This document shows positions 37,900 through 48,904 of a stretch of 64,000 bases of DNA, piece by piece (position 1 is the stretch's first letter; each line of letters starts with the position of its first letter). The notes under the pieces were generated by a model. The model was not told where the DNA came from. It saw only the letters and a program-made list of their open reading frames with translations, and ran no database searches. The position numbers and the translations under genes were made by a program. The stretch is from Channallabes apus (taxonomy: Eukaryota; Chordata; Actinopteri; Siluriformes; Clariidae). The DNA is taken from positions 16,186,651 to 16,250,650 of the forward strand of contig CM060118.1 in the NCBI GenBank assembly GCA_030522415.1. The letters run 5' to 3'.

Positions 37900-38440
37900 T
37901 GGCTGATCTTTCAATGAAGAAGATATTCTTGATGTTTAAGACAAACCAGGACTTGTGATGAAATGTCTTGTGAATGAAGGTGTAAAACCAGTTGATATTT
38001 ACAGAAGACTTCAAAAGCACAGTATGCTGAGGAGACTCTTAGTCGCAGTAAAACATTTGAATGATGCAAACATTTTAAAAAGCAGTACGTCAGTGAACAC
38101 GGCATTTGATCCTGGAGCCAAATGCAGTGGTTCCCATGAACATTCAGCAAGACTGCAGTGTTCACGGTCGTACAGACAACTTGTGGAAGGGATGCATCGG
38201 TCAATTGCCTCAACACTACTTGCACATTACAGGAAGCCAGCTGGGAGTTAATGCCACAACTCCCATACAGTTCTGACCTCGCTCCAAGCCATTTTCACAT
38301 GATTGGGCTATTAAAGGAGTTCCTGGGAGGCCAGCATACTGATAAAACTTAATACCCTGATGGTATCCAAGCACTAGTTAAACACTAGGGTGTGTAGCAG
38401 GGGAGTTTTTAGTTTTTATTCTGCACGATTAAAAGTCTAC
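37900..38440 (+). mobile_element. mariner-like transposase remnant
   Basis: The + strand reads NEGVKPVDIYRRLQ (mariner N-terminal helix-turn-helix region) near 37970-38010. At 38270-38330 it reads YSSDLAPSHFHMIGLLKEFLGG, the C-terminal mariner signature with the last catalytic Asp position present. The central part is deleted. It is followed by the same 'tatccaagcactag' tail as the other copies. Confidence 0.72.
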
Positions 38441-39530
38441 ACACTAGTGTTAGGAAACAGAAAAATAATGAATTTGAACTTTTTTTATTTAGGTATTTTT
38501 AATTTTAATATCAACATTCATTCCAAACTACTCAACGCACACAATCGACATCACATCCATCTGCAATAGAGTTAATCACTAAACAGTAATTGTGGTTTGG
38601 AATAACGTCAGAATCAGTTTGTCACTAGGATGCATGCAGATGACACTTCTTTCTGTTGGGCAACCTAACTTGTTACATCCCACATAAAGCGTGGGTAGGC
38701 AAGTCTGCACTGACTGAAGGATGACCCGAAGGAAATCAGAATGGAGTGATTTTTTATTTTTTTTGTAGAAAAGCCAAAACATCCCACATGCTTTCATTTT
38801 TTCCACGAGATGGAAAACTGAGAGCTGGAATTATCAGGATAATAACAAAAAATATTTAGGGCCAAGCAGCTTCAACAAATGTATGCTAGAATGAAAGACA
38901 TCTCTGCTCAAACATCAAGGCTTTAAAATAATCCCATAGGATTTGATGCTTTGGTCATTCGTAATACAGAGCTGATGTACCAATACTGCCAGCACTCCTT
39001 CAGTGTCTATAATTCATATAAAAAAAGGAATGATAATTCACTGTTTTGATACCAAATGAGCGGCAAACAGGATTGAAACTAAATATCTAAGGAAAAAAGT
39101 AGGAATGAGTTAGCAAAAAAGAAATAAAGATTAGAATTCAATCAGTAGTCAGTAATCATTAAAAAGCAACTATCTACAAAATATAATATATAAATTAATC
39201 AAGAGTGATCATTAACTCATTAGAGGTAGGAGGCATCAAAATGGTATTTGCCTAAAAAAAATAAAAATAAATGCAAGAAAACCACCAACAGGCACAATGT
39301 CTCATTGATCTCCTTAATGATGGCTGTGGGCAGCTATGGGTTTTTAAACAGCATCACTCTGTGCTTTTCAATTCCATTCATTTAGGTATTAGTTTTTAAT
39401 AATAGGTGGTACTGAGGGGGAAAAAAATCTAAAGTTTTTTTTCACACAACTCTGGGCACTGCATGTCACTCTGAGCGTTTCCGTAAACCCATCCTGTTCC
39501 ACGATGATGTCCCAATGTTTTCTACTCATT
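38441..39530 (-). other. tmx2: probable tmx2 3' UTR and intergenic DNA
   Basis: No coding content. On the - strand an AATAAA lies at 38758-38753, about 770 bases past the tmx2 stop, and another near 38487. Either could end the tmx2 transcript; this is inferred only. Confidence 0.35.
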
Positions 39531-42500
39531 TTATTTATCCTTCTTGCTCTCAATCTCTGCGACATCTGTTTCGGGTTCCTCCTCCTCAGGCACAGTGGGA
39601 AACTGCGACTCGCTGGGCTTCTCATTCCACTCTCCTTTTGTCTTATTCAGTTTCTTCGATTTTTGATACAGCTCGTTCAAATTGAACTCTCTGATGATGT
39701 TCTCCTGAAAATGAGAGTGTTCAGGGTGAATACAGTGCACTATTTCTATAGCACAGTATGTGAAGGCAGTGACTAGCTTATTGGATATTATCACAATACC
39801 AAGGTGCTGACTTGATTTGTAGTGGGATTCGAAGACTTCGTTACAGTTCTAAACAAACTTAGCAAATAATTAGATTTGCCTGAGACTTTGCTTGCATGGA
39901 ATTTAATTGCACACTCAAGCGTTGAATTTTTGAATGAACAAAAAATGTTTAGTGTTACCGTGAAGCGCGTGGAATGAAGGTTCGAGATCGCGGTTAAGTA
40001 GATTTGAACTGCACACTCATCGCCAATCTAATTCTATACATATAATAAAATGTTGGCGTGTTTGTACACTGAAGATATTTGCAAATCTTGGGGGGGGGGG
40101 GGACCAAAGATAAGTAACAGAACAAATCAAGATGGTTTTTAGAATTTGTGTCGGTCTCTTTACATTTTTAAAACACACTTATGAGTGTGCAATTAAATTT
40201 AATTAAAGTCAGGGACGCATCTAGTGTGGCAATAATTTAGAGTGCATCACCTGTAGGATTATAAATGAAGTGCAACACTTTAAAACACACACATCTACAC
40301 TGGCTGGTGAAAAAAAAGTCACACAACCAAAGATTTTGTTCAGTCAGATTTCGATTTGAGGCAGCGCGGTGGTGTAGTGATTAGCACTGTAGCCTTGTAG
40401 GGTCCGGGATTGATTCCTGTCTCTGTGCGCATGGAGTTTGCATGTTCTCCCCGTGCTTGGTGGGTTTCCTCTGGGTACTCCGGTTTCCTCCCACAGTCCA
40501 AAGACCTGCAGATTAGGCGAAGTGGCGTTCTCAAATTGGCTGTAGTGTGTGTGTATGTATGTCCTGTGATGGATTGGGACTACCCCGCCTCATGCCCCAA
40601 GACTCCTGGGATAGGCTCCAGGCCCCCGTGACCCTGAATACAAGATAAAGCGGTACAGACGATGAGTGAGTGAGATTTAGCTTTGATTACAGCACACAAT
40701 GTGGTGGCCACCACCAGTGCATGTGTGAAAATGATTAATTCCTCATGTTCCCTTAACCCAGTGGTTCTCAAACATTTGTCATTCCCCACTTAAGGGGGTG
40801 GGTGAATTTTCAAGCCCCACTTGTCAACAAAATAACAAAATCGGCGAAGTTTACTGTTTATTGAAATATCTATTTCTAAACCAATACGATAAAATAACAC
40901 CAAGTGCAAAACAGATAAAATACACGTGCAATTGTTATAAAAGGCTTACGTTGTCACTTATCTTTGCATAATTGACCCCATGTTTATTAGCTGCTCAGCA
41001 ATTGTTTGTAGTTTTTTTGCACTGGCCAATTCTGTATGCAACTTTGAATGAAGCCATTTGTGCTTTGCTGTTCAATGATTCAGATGTTACCATGTGATTC
41101 TCCTGCTGTCTGTATTCTGCCAGCTTTCTTTGAAAGAAGTCGAGTGGCTTATTAACGTGACTGGGGTGTGATGTCCCTGTGTGTCTTCCTAATTTGTTGG
41201 GTCTCATGCTGTCTGCTGCCAGCGGTTTAAGACACAAAACACACGAGTCTCTCCTCTGCCCCCACCATCCCCACCATGAATCAAAGCGCAACATAGGCTT
41301 CATCATATTCGGCTGGTTTTTTGGTTAATTAGGCTGATTGTGCTGAATCGCCTGCTTTTTTGTAGTCCATGTAAGAAATGTATCCATTGACGTTATTATG
41401 CTCACTACATACTGTACAGTACGCTACTGACCCGGTTTCTGTCCGCGGTAAAGTTAGTTTTATATTCGCATCTCTGGCTTCAATAGCTGCGTAAATAAAC
41501 CCGCAAATAAGACACCCATATACATTTCCTCTCTGCATTGTCTTTAAGCTACACCCGCCTTTTTTCATCAATTAAGCACCTAAATTAAACATGTTTGAAA
41601 GCTTAAACATCATTATTCTCTACAGCGCAACAATGATTTAGGTAGGTTGACCATATTTTGATTTCCAAAAAAGAGGACGATCGTTATGGCCTCCAGACGA
41701 ATTCAGACAAGCTTCTTGATGGTTGATGAACATTATTTATTATACTTCAATGGTGCAGAATTAACCTCTGTAATAAAATTTTATGAAATCTGTTCTCTTC
41801 AGATAAATAAATAGATATTAAATTAACAGAAGAGTCTCACAAAGACAAGACTAAACTTTTTTACAATGTCAGAGTCAGGAAATGCCTTTTTAAGCAAAGT
41901 ACTGGTGCAATCCATGGACCTTTAACTGTTGTGATGTTTCACTGTATGAAAAGCCATTGTACCTTCTGCTGCATTTACATCATCCTCTGTTTTTCCTGGT
42001 CTTACAAAAAACTGTCAACTTTGCAGATGAACTCTCATCTCGCACAGCTTTTTTTTATGTTTCTCAGGGTGCTTTCACACCTATAGTTCGATTGCTTTAG
42101 TCCGCACCAGTCAGAAAAATGTTACAATGTAGTAAACAGACGTGGGTACGGTTTGCTTTCACATATGCAGAGTCCTAAACGAACCAAAATAGACCGCGAA
42201 GCCCATCGGCACCGGAAACAGACTATTTTCAGAAAATCGCGCCACTTTAAATAATCATGGAGGAACAGCTTTGCTTTGCGCTCATGGCGCTGATCCTCGC
42301 GCACTGCATTGTACGTGCAAATCATTATTTTCAGATAATTCATTTCGAACACGATTCGCGGCTGCGACTCCAAACCAGCTTCCCGGTTTATTCATCTCGC
42401 CGACGGCGCATTTGAGAGACGTGTCCTCCTCCTGAATGATCACTGCTATTAGCCGGCGATCTTCCTGCAGATCCATCAGGTAATCCGTTGGCCGATCGAA

Positions 42501-45500
42501 ACAGCCCAGCCACACATTTTTTCATCTTTAAATGTGAATACAGAGAGGCACTTCATTTCCTCGGCACTCCACATTTCTCCGCAGTTTGATTTCATTGCGA
42601 GTCGAACTTGAAAAATTTAATCGAGTCATCAGGAAGGGAAAATAATTTTACGCGCAACTCTGTATCTCTTATACCCAAAGTGCATTAAACCATACCATTT
42701 CATCAGATTTGGTTTGGCTGCTTTCACACCAGGCGAACTGCACCAAAGTAGAGCGGATAAAGCGGTCCGAGACCACCCCTTCAGGCAGGTCTCGGATCGA
42801 TTGATTTGGTGCGCACCAAAGTACCGAGATTGCATTCACATCAACACAAACGAACCGAACTGAGGGACCAAACACGTTTGGTGCGCACCAAATGCTGTAG
42901 GTGTGAAAGCACCCTCAGTGTCCATGTGGGCTTTCAGGTCCCCAGCACCTTTATTGGATACATATGTACCGACTTTGCACACGGTGCACTCCGCCTCCCA
43001 CTTGTCCCGACCGGGACGGTATGTGAGAAATTTTCTTTGCAGTTCATCGGTGAAGCTGCACTTGCACTTCGGCATTTTCCCTCCTACAGTATACTGCTCT
43101 GCTCTGCTCCCTGTCTGTGTGTTTGCGCGCACGGCGCAGACCTGCCCACAAGGCAGCCTCCCGGTAATTACGTCACGCGAAAAAGTAGTACCCTATATTG
43201 TGTGCAAAACGCCAGTCAATTTACCAGTGGTGGCTACTCTAAGACTACAAGGGAAGCTCAGCTTACCCTACTATGTCAGAAAATAAAAGTCCTTAATACA
43301 GACTCTGAACCTACAGTCTACTTTATAAAACAGTCATGCCGCTGCTGTTTTAATTGGAAAACCTAATTGTCTATATAAAACATTGCACAGTGCACACAGC
43401 ATTAACTACCAAATAGTTATGAACCAAAATGATTAAAAATAGTGACAGACAGCATTCAGTGCACCAGTTTAACTGTATAGCAGTGTGATTTACAGAGATA
43501 GAAAAATCCTTTTTTTTGGTAATACATATTGTATTAAATAATGTCCCAAATCGTAAAAATACATTTATTAGCCTTAGAATAGGGTTTTTGTCACTTTGAT
43601 TTAGAAAATTTCCTTTTTTTTAATGAATAGAAACAAAAACAAAAAAGAATGAGATTAAAAAGATGCTTTGTTTAATTACATTAAAACAATGTTTGTCTAT
43701 ATTAATGAATTTGAATAAATAGACTAGTAGCTTTGAAATTTTAAGGGGTTGAATAGAGAACCTACTGTCTTATTTATTTAGTTAAAACACTAATTTAAAC
43801 TAGATAACATGATCAAAGTTTTAATATTTATATTTAACTGTAGATGGAAGGTTTTTCAAGTCGCATGAAAAAAAAAAGATGTTATATTCTTCTGCTGCTC
43901 ATTTGGAGACTCCCATCTGACTCAAAAAACCTTCCATCTACAGTTCTCTGTTCAGTTCTACAGTTCAGTTCTCTGAAAGCGCAGCCTCTCAGGCAAATTA
44001 ACACTGTGTCCTCAACATTGATTGAAGTCATTGCATCAGGAATTATTTTTCACATTTTTTATGTCTGCCTGTTTCCAACAAAAAGCAGCAGTACTGTCAA
44101 AGGATGAACAGATAAATGTTTGACACTATTGGCACTCACAGTTTATTCCATTGTCCAGCCTCATAGGTGTGTTGTTTATATTGCTAATCAATGTAAGTTT
44201 AAAGTTATATGCTGTTTTCTGGTTATATTTTTTTGATTGTACCTGTACATAGAAAAAGGTTTATACGGTAAACAGCATGTGTGATCAAGAAGACTCATTT
44301 GAGTACTAATTCTGTGTTAAACATCTATGGGGCTGAGCCCCCCTTACCTGAAAATCCTAGAAACGCCCCTCAATCCGCTTACAGAGATTCGAGTTCAGTC
44401 CCATGCGGATTTGCAGGTGATTTTTTATGATGAAAAATTTAATTGTAATAACTTTTATGATGAAGGCCTAATATGAACTTCCCCTGTTTCAAAAGCTATA
44501 GTAGCAGCCGCCACTGCAATTTACGTACACGTAATGGTCCTATGAAAAAACGGATATTTTCGTGAATTCATGAAACCCGCCAGGACGCCCCGGACAGGAC
44601 GTAAAAAGTGGACATGTCCGGGCAAAAGAGGACGCTTGGTCACCCTAATTTAGGGATCATCGCAAATGCCGCACACCAACAAGCGCAATAAGCGTAGAAT
44701 GATATTGATCTTCCCTTTTGTTCAGCGCCTGAAAGATCAAAAAGCAACTTTGTTGCCACACTGGAAACTAGAAATGCCAGACTAGTACTGCCTGATAAAA
44801 TATAAATTTTTAACAAAAATACAGAAACATCAGCATACACATTGGAATGAATGGTAATTACATATTTAATACCGAATGTTTCCTTATATATTGTTCCTCT
44901 GCAATTAACATGCTGACGTTAAACCATTATCGTTGCACTATGGTTCCTCTTTTTCTCCCGGCCCCTGATGTTATTATAATTTACTTGTATTAATGATCCA
45001 TTTCTTTGTGTGTTATTGTTTAGTTATGAGTGTGCGCTCTTCATTGTCAATAAAGAAAAGCATGAATTAGAATAGGTACTTATTTTCCACTATTTCTTCC
45101 CGTTCATTGTACCCCACCTGTCATGTCTGTATTCCCCACTAGTGGGGCGCGCCCCACACTTTGAGAACCACGGCCTTAACCACTCCCTCACAAGTTGTCT
45201 CCTGGAATATGTTCAGTTCTCATCACATTGTGTGTGTAGAAATGCTCTTACTTTCACTATTAAACATGGCTATGGATTTTACTTTTGATTTTTTTTACCA
45301 GGCAACTTCAAGTGTTCAAGTGATCTCCATTAAATTCTTTTTTTAATTGATTTAATAATCGATTTAGGAGTCAGCTTCTCAATGCATTTAGTGGAAGACA
45401 ATGTTATTACTGAGTGCCATAAATGTTACACGTCAATAAATCAGGCGTACTTAATTCATTATATTATTATGAGAATATACATGTTCATTCCTCACCTCGG

Positions 45501-48230
45501 TAAAGCTCCAAGACACTGCTCGTCCTTTTTTGTCCACTTGGGGGCGTCTCATAACTTCTTTCCCTCCCTGGAACAGCACCAGAGATGGCAGCTGCTTGGA
45601 GAGAGGAGATGTGCTCACCTTGTACCTGACATCACGATGACAAAGGAAGAAAAATGAATGACATTGACACATCTTCAATTAGAAAAATGTCTCAGCCCAG
45701 CCTGAATGACGCATATTATGGAAAGCTTTGCTTACTTCTTAGACACTTCACCGTAGCGACCCACGTCCACTTTTCCAAACTTCAGCCCCGCACAGTTGTA
45801 CCTGGTGACAAAAAGACGGGAGTTAAAAAACTTCTCTTTACTTATTTCATAGGATTACACCATGATGTGCAAGACAAAATAAGCCATATAGCTTTTCTGC
45901 TGTGCCTGTGTCTCACTTCAATGACAGATCAGCATAGACGGATGCGAACGACTGACACTCAGAAGACCAGTTAGCGAAGAACTCCACAATCCAGGTCACA
46001 CGGTTGTCTCGTTCCAATTCCTCCTGAAGACCAAACAAGGACATCAGAAGAGGATTCACTTCATGTTAATATAACCTGTATGTGTTCTGTCAAGTAAATT
46101 ATTCTTGTGTGATAACAGTTTTAGAAGCAAATGCCCTCAGAGTCCTGAGTGAAGTGTAAAGGTTTCTGTTTGTATGAAACTTAAAATGATTCTCACATCT
46201 ATGGTCTTATCACTGAAGTACTTGATGTATTCTGGGCCCATGTACAGTGGAGGCTTGCAGGTCATGAGAAACACTGAAAAACAAGACAATGCATATAGTA
46301 TGATAAAGATTAAGGATATGACCTGGAAATAAATTTGTCAATTACTGTTTAAAAAAAAAAAAAGTGGTCAACCTTAAGACGCTCATGATATAACAATCTG
46401 CAGTAGTTGACAATCATGCTGTGTCATTTACTGTAGGTTTCTAGTCTAGAATCTAATAAAGTGTTGTTGCAGATGTGCACTTTCCTAAGAGACCTCCTGT
46501 AGCTCTGGTTAAAGCAGTAAGACCTGGCATGCCTCACTGCAATCGTAGTACTGATACACCATTTTTTTTTTCATTATATAGCAACACTGGCTATCTAATA
46601 GGCACAAAGAAAAATGACTATATGGATGAAGGGCATAAACACAACATTTTGACAAAATCATTTTGACTAAAGAGGCCAAGTACCACCAAACTGCTAAAAA
46701 TCTTTTCATAAGGTCATATTTACAAAAGACTTGACTGATGACTGATTCAGTCTTTAGTCATTTCAGACCTTCAGATATGTCTCCAGTGTGCGTCTGTGTT
46801 TAAAACAAAAAACAATCGGATATCTCAGTAGTAACTCAATTACAGAAACAGCATGCTTGGGATACAAGTGAAATAAATGGCATGCATGTTGTGTACTGAC
46901 CGATGCACAGGGTCAGGTAGAGCAGTCCCATGCGGATATCCAGTCTGAAGAACAGGATCACATTGGCCACTTTACAGAAGAGAATGATGTTTCCTACATG
47001 CTGTTCAACCGTTACTGCACAAAAGAAAGAAAGAAAATAAGATACAGGCGAAAATACACATGTATGGGTGTAACACAAAGACAAGGCTAATTACAAAAGA
47101 TTTCACATGCATTCCACAAGACTGACTTGACTGACCTCAGATTAGATGAAGAGGACTAACATGTATACAGTAAACACAGCTAGTTTTTAGGACCACCGGT
47201 TTTTAACGACTGCCTTGTTGTTTGTTTTAAAGTGTTGATATGTAAGCAATGTGGGGGGGAAAGGAAAAAAAAAAAAAAAAAAAAAAAAAACTTACTTGCT
47301 CTTCTGTTTTTCATCATTACTATAGCACTGAGAAACATCAGTATTTCCACCTCTCTCTGGGGAAACAAATGAAAATGTGGATATTAAAAGAAAGTAGATA
47401 GACCAATATAGAAATGTATCATCACTGAACACTGAATGACTAAGTTCAACTGTAACATAACCTGTAACATAGATACAGAAACAGATAGGCCCCAGATTCA
47501 ATCATAACACCATCAACTTTCCATTTTTTTGGGCCCTTGTGCCAGGCCCTTAACCCTCAACTGCTCCAACGTGTTACATGATTGCTTCTGATCAATGAAA
47601 GTCGCTTTGGATAAGGGCTCCTGCCATACACAGTAATGTATTAATTGGCACATTGCTGCTGATGACTGGATATTTTGCATCAACAGACTCTTGGTGTTGG
47701 ACTAGTGGTCGGAAGGTCATAGGTTCAAATCCCACCAACATCATTATCATCATCATCATCATCATCATGTTGACACAGTTGGGCCCTTAACACTCAAATG
47801 CTCAGATGTATAATGAGATAGAAATATAAATGCCATAAATGTTATGATTCTGTGCTCATCCACACCCAGCCCTATAGTCTCTCTCTATATAAAATACTAG
47901 CACGGCTCCAGATCCCTATGCATTAAGTTACATCATCATCATCATGTGCTCCGCTTATTTGGAGGAAGAAAACCCTATCCCATAATCATTCTCCAAACAT
48001 GCGGACTTTAAACCATTTTATCTTGATTTGTAGACACAAACCCAGTCGAAGTCGCAGGGGTTCCCGTCCTCCCTCTGCGTTGAAAGATGTTCGCAGATGC
48101 CCGGAGTCTTGCGGACCATCAGGAAAGCTAGCGACATAAAGAACGACGCCACGTAATACGGCCTCAACAGCCATTTATAAACCTGCGGTAAATGATACAA
48201 GAAAGCGAATAGAGGAGTCAGCAACGCCAT
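39531..48230 (-). CDS. tmx2: thioredoxin-related transmembrane protein 2
   Basis: ER/mitochondria-contact membrane protein of the PDI-like TMX family. Eight coding exons (- strand): 48230-48042, 47356-47296, 47014-46901, 46273-46197, 46023-45917, 45801-45736, 45625-45496, 39704-39531; 305 residues (human 296), all phases consistent. The N-terminus has hydrophobic segments ([45 protein letters not shown]) and the conserved [14 protein letters not shown] and [13 protein letters not shown]. The thioredoxin-like domain follows ([18 protein letters not shown], residues 156-173). The active-site-like motif is SSEC (167-170), not CXXC; human has [16 protein letters not shown] and [13 protein letters not shown] follow. 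The C-terminus ends KKDK (di-lysine ER retrieval type). It is head-to-head with med19 and tail-to-tail with zdhhc5. The last intron is 5.8 kb because of nested transposons. Confidence 0.95.
40300..40758 (+). mobile_element. Tc1-like short remnant carrying a SINE
   Basis: The start 'cactggctggtgaaaaaaaa' followed by GTCACACA resembles the end of the Tc1-like family at 35350. 'agctttgattacagcacaca' follows the SINE at 40358-40670. Its continuation is displaced to 45182 onward by the hAT at 40759. Weak evidence. Confidence 0.35.
40358..40670 (+). mobile_element. Mermaid/DANA-type tRNA-derived SINE
   Basis: The tRNA-like head has A box GTGGTGTAGTGATTAGCAC and a decayed B box GGGATTGATTCC. The family's hallmark core is GCATGTTCTCCCCGTG with GGGTACTCCGGTTTCC and CCACAGTCCAAAGACCTGC. 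The tail is GATAGGCTCCAGGCCCCCGTG then GATAAAGCGGTACAGACGAT with GAGT repeats. It is widespread in fish genomes. Confidence 0.88.
40995..41306 (-). pseudogene. hAT transposase N-terminus with BED-like finger
   Basis: The frame includes [13 protein letters not shown], then [21 protein letters not shown]: a C-x2-C ... H-x5-H BED-type finger followed by the NKPLDFF motif of ZBED5/FAM200-like proteins. [16 protein letters not shown] follows and the frame stops at 40995. About 230 bases remain to the element end, so the DDE and dimerisation domains are gone. Confidence 0.7.
41860..43075 (-). pseudogene. hAT-B zinc-finger transposase fragment, split
   Basis: The ATG at 43075 (- strand) gives [16 protein letters not shown], then [26 protein letters not shown]: a C-x2-C...H finger as in fish hAT proteins. 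An 848-bp element is inserted at the Glu codon. The reading resumes at 42066 with EKHKKK, then in shifted frames [11 protein letters not shown] and [14 protein letters not shown]. The rest is missing. Confidence 0.7.
42067..42914. mobile_element. non-autonomous TIR element GGGTGCTTTCACACC
   Basis: Inverted ends GGGTGCTTTCACACCTA are perfect over at least 17 bases. TCA is duplicated at 42064-42066 and 42915-42917. Removal of the element plus one TCA restores the hAT-B frame (HMDT-E-KHK), fixing the boundaries. The inner flanks repeat the 'cttTCACAcc..gaac' theme. No transposase frame. The three-base target resembles PIF/Harbinger, but TCA is not the canonical TWA, so the superfamily is tentative. 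Confidence 0.8.
45182..45495. other. rest of tmx2 intron 7
   Basis: Continuation of the sequence that element A split. No separate feature is recognised. Confidence 0.4.
47265..47290. repeat. poly-A run in tmx2 intron 2
   Basis: An A run of about 26 bases, directly next to the 5' splice site of tmx2 exon 2 (GTAAGT on the - strand at 47295), so the intron starts GTAAG followed by poly-T on the coding strand. Confidence 0.9.
47525..47840 (+). mobile_element. two SINE fragments in tmx2 intron 1
   Basis: Fragment one (47529-47632) has GGGCCCTTGTGCCAGGCCC and AAGTCGCTTTGGATAAGGGC. Fragment two (47690-47840) has a B box GGTTCAAATCCCA, an (ATC)n run at 47745-47768 and TTGGGCCCTTAAC. Both match the family at 971-1168 but are decayed. 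Confidence 0.7.
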
Positions 48231-48904
48231 TTTGTTCCCCAGAGGAAAAAAAAGTGCAGCACGAGTAACGAACGCAACCCGTTAATAAAAGCAGGGAGTG
48301 CAGTGCGGCGCTACTGAGGGTAAAACGACGTAACAAACGTGTTTGCCGACGTAACAGAGGTCACTGCGGACGACGTGAGAAAACATAGGCCACGCCTGGT
48401 CCTGGCGCACGCTGCGATTGGATAGCTCAGGGAAACCGCTTAAAATAGCGTTCTAGTGCACTTCTCAGGGTGCACAAGCCATTCTTCTATAAGCCACAAA
48501 GGTTACCTAAGTAGGGAACATAAAGGCGCTTAAGACTCAGCTGACGCAGGGTATATATAACAAGACGTCGTTGCAGTCTTCCGTGTGTTTTAATAGTGTA
48601 AGTGTCAGACAATTTGCGCCTATTAAAACATTTATTTATGTATTCACTTCCACTTATATAAAGTAGATGTCCACTACTTCAACAAATAATTTGGGTTCTG
48701 TAACGGCTCTTACATAATGACATGTAATGTGCATCCTAAGTGTGTTAAATTGCGATTGTAATTCTGATATCGCAATACTATGTGCATTACGGTACTAAAC
48801 TCCACGGACAACACTCAGACAGTTTTGTTACCAAGAGCGTCAACAAACTCTTCTCACAACACTTCAAACTGATAAGTTCATATAGTAAAAACTCATTCTT
48901 GAAC
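48231..48904. promoter_or_regulatory. tmx2/med19 divergent promoter
   Basis: The start codons of tmx2 (48230, - strand) and med19 (48905, + strand) are 674 bases apart. The left half is CpG-rich and holds CGACGT in CGACGTAAC (48326), CGACGTAAC (48347) and CGACGTGAG (48371), CREB/ATF-like sites. An inverted CCAAT box (GATTGG, 48416-48421) follows. Toward med19 there is TATATATAA (48552-48560) and a palindromic GACGTC (48564-48569). These are motif matches only. Confidence 0.55.

Larger units (their letters stand above)
41643..44646 (-). mobile_element. hAT element B nested in element A
   Basis: Left end TAGGTTGACCATATTTTG with AAAGAGGACG; right end (reverse complement) AGGGTGACCAAGCGTCCTCT. 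These match each other with a few changes. ATTTAGG lies outside both ends (41636-41642; 44648-44654), seven of the eight bases of a hAT duplication. The - strand holds a broken transposase with a zinc-finger N-terminus (43075 leftward). It is itself interrupted at 42067-42914. Confidence 0.75.
40759..45173 (-). mobile_element. hAT element A (Charlie/ZBED5-like), in tmx2 intron 7
   Basis: Ends CAGTGGTTCTCAAAC (left) and TTTGAGAACCACGG (right) are hAT-type inverted repeats, bracketed by a perfect 8-bp duplication CCTTAACC (40751-40758; 45174-45181). The - strand encodes the N-terminus of a ZBED5/FAM200-like transposase (41306-40995), but the catalytic part is missing. A second hAT (41643-44646) is nested inside. 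It is inactive. Confidence 0.88.

Noticed and set aside
40751..40758. CCTTAACC as part of a SINE tail
   Set aside because: It is repeated exactly at 45174-45181 beyond matching hAT ends, so it is a target-site duplication.
42806..43366. 186-codon + strand frame
   Set aside because: Runs across the end of a TIR element and the antisense of a hAT zinc finger; no coding logic.
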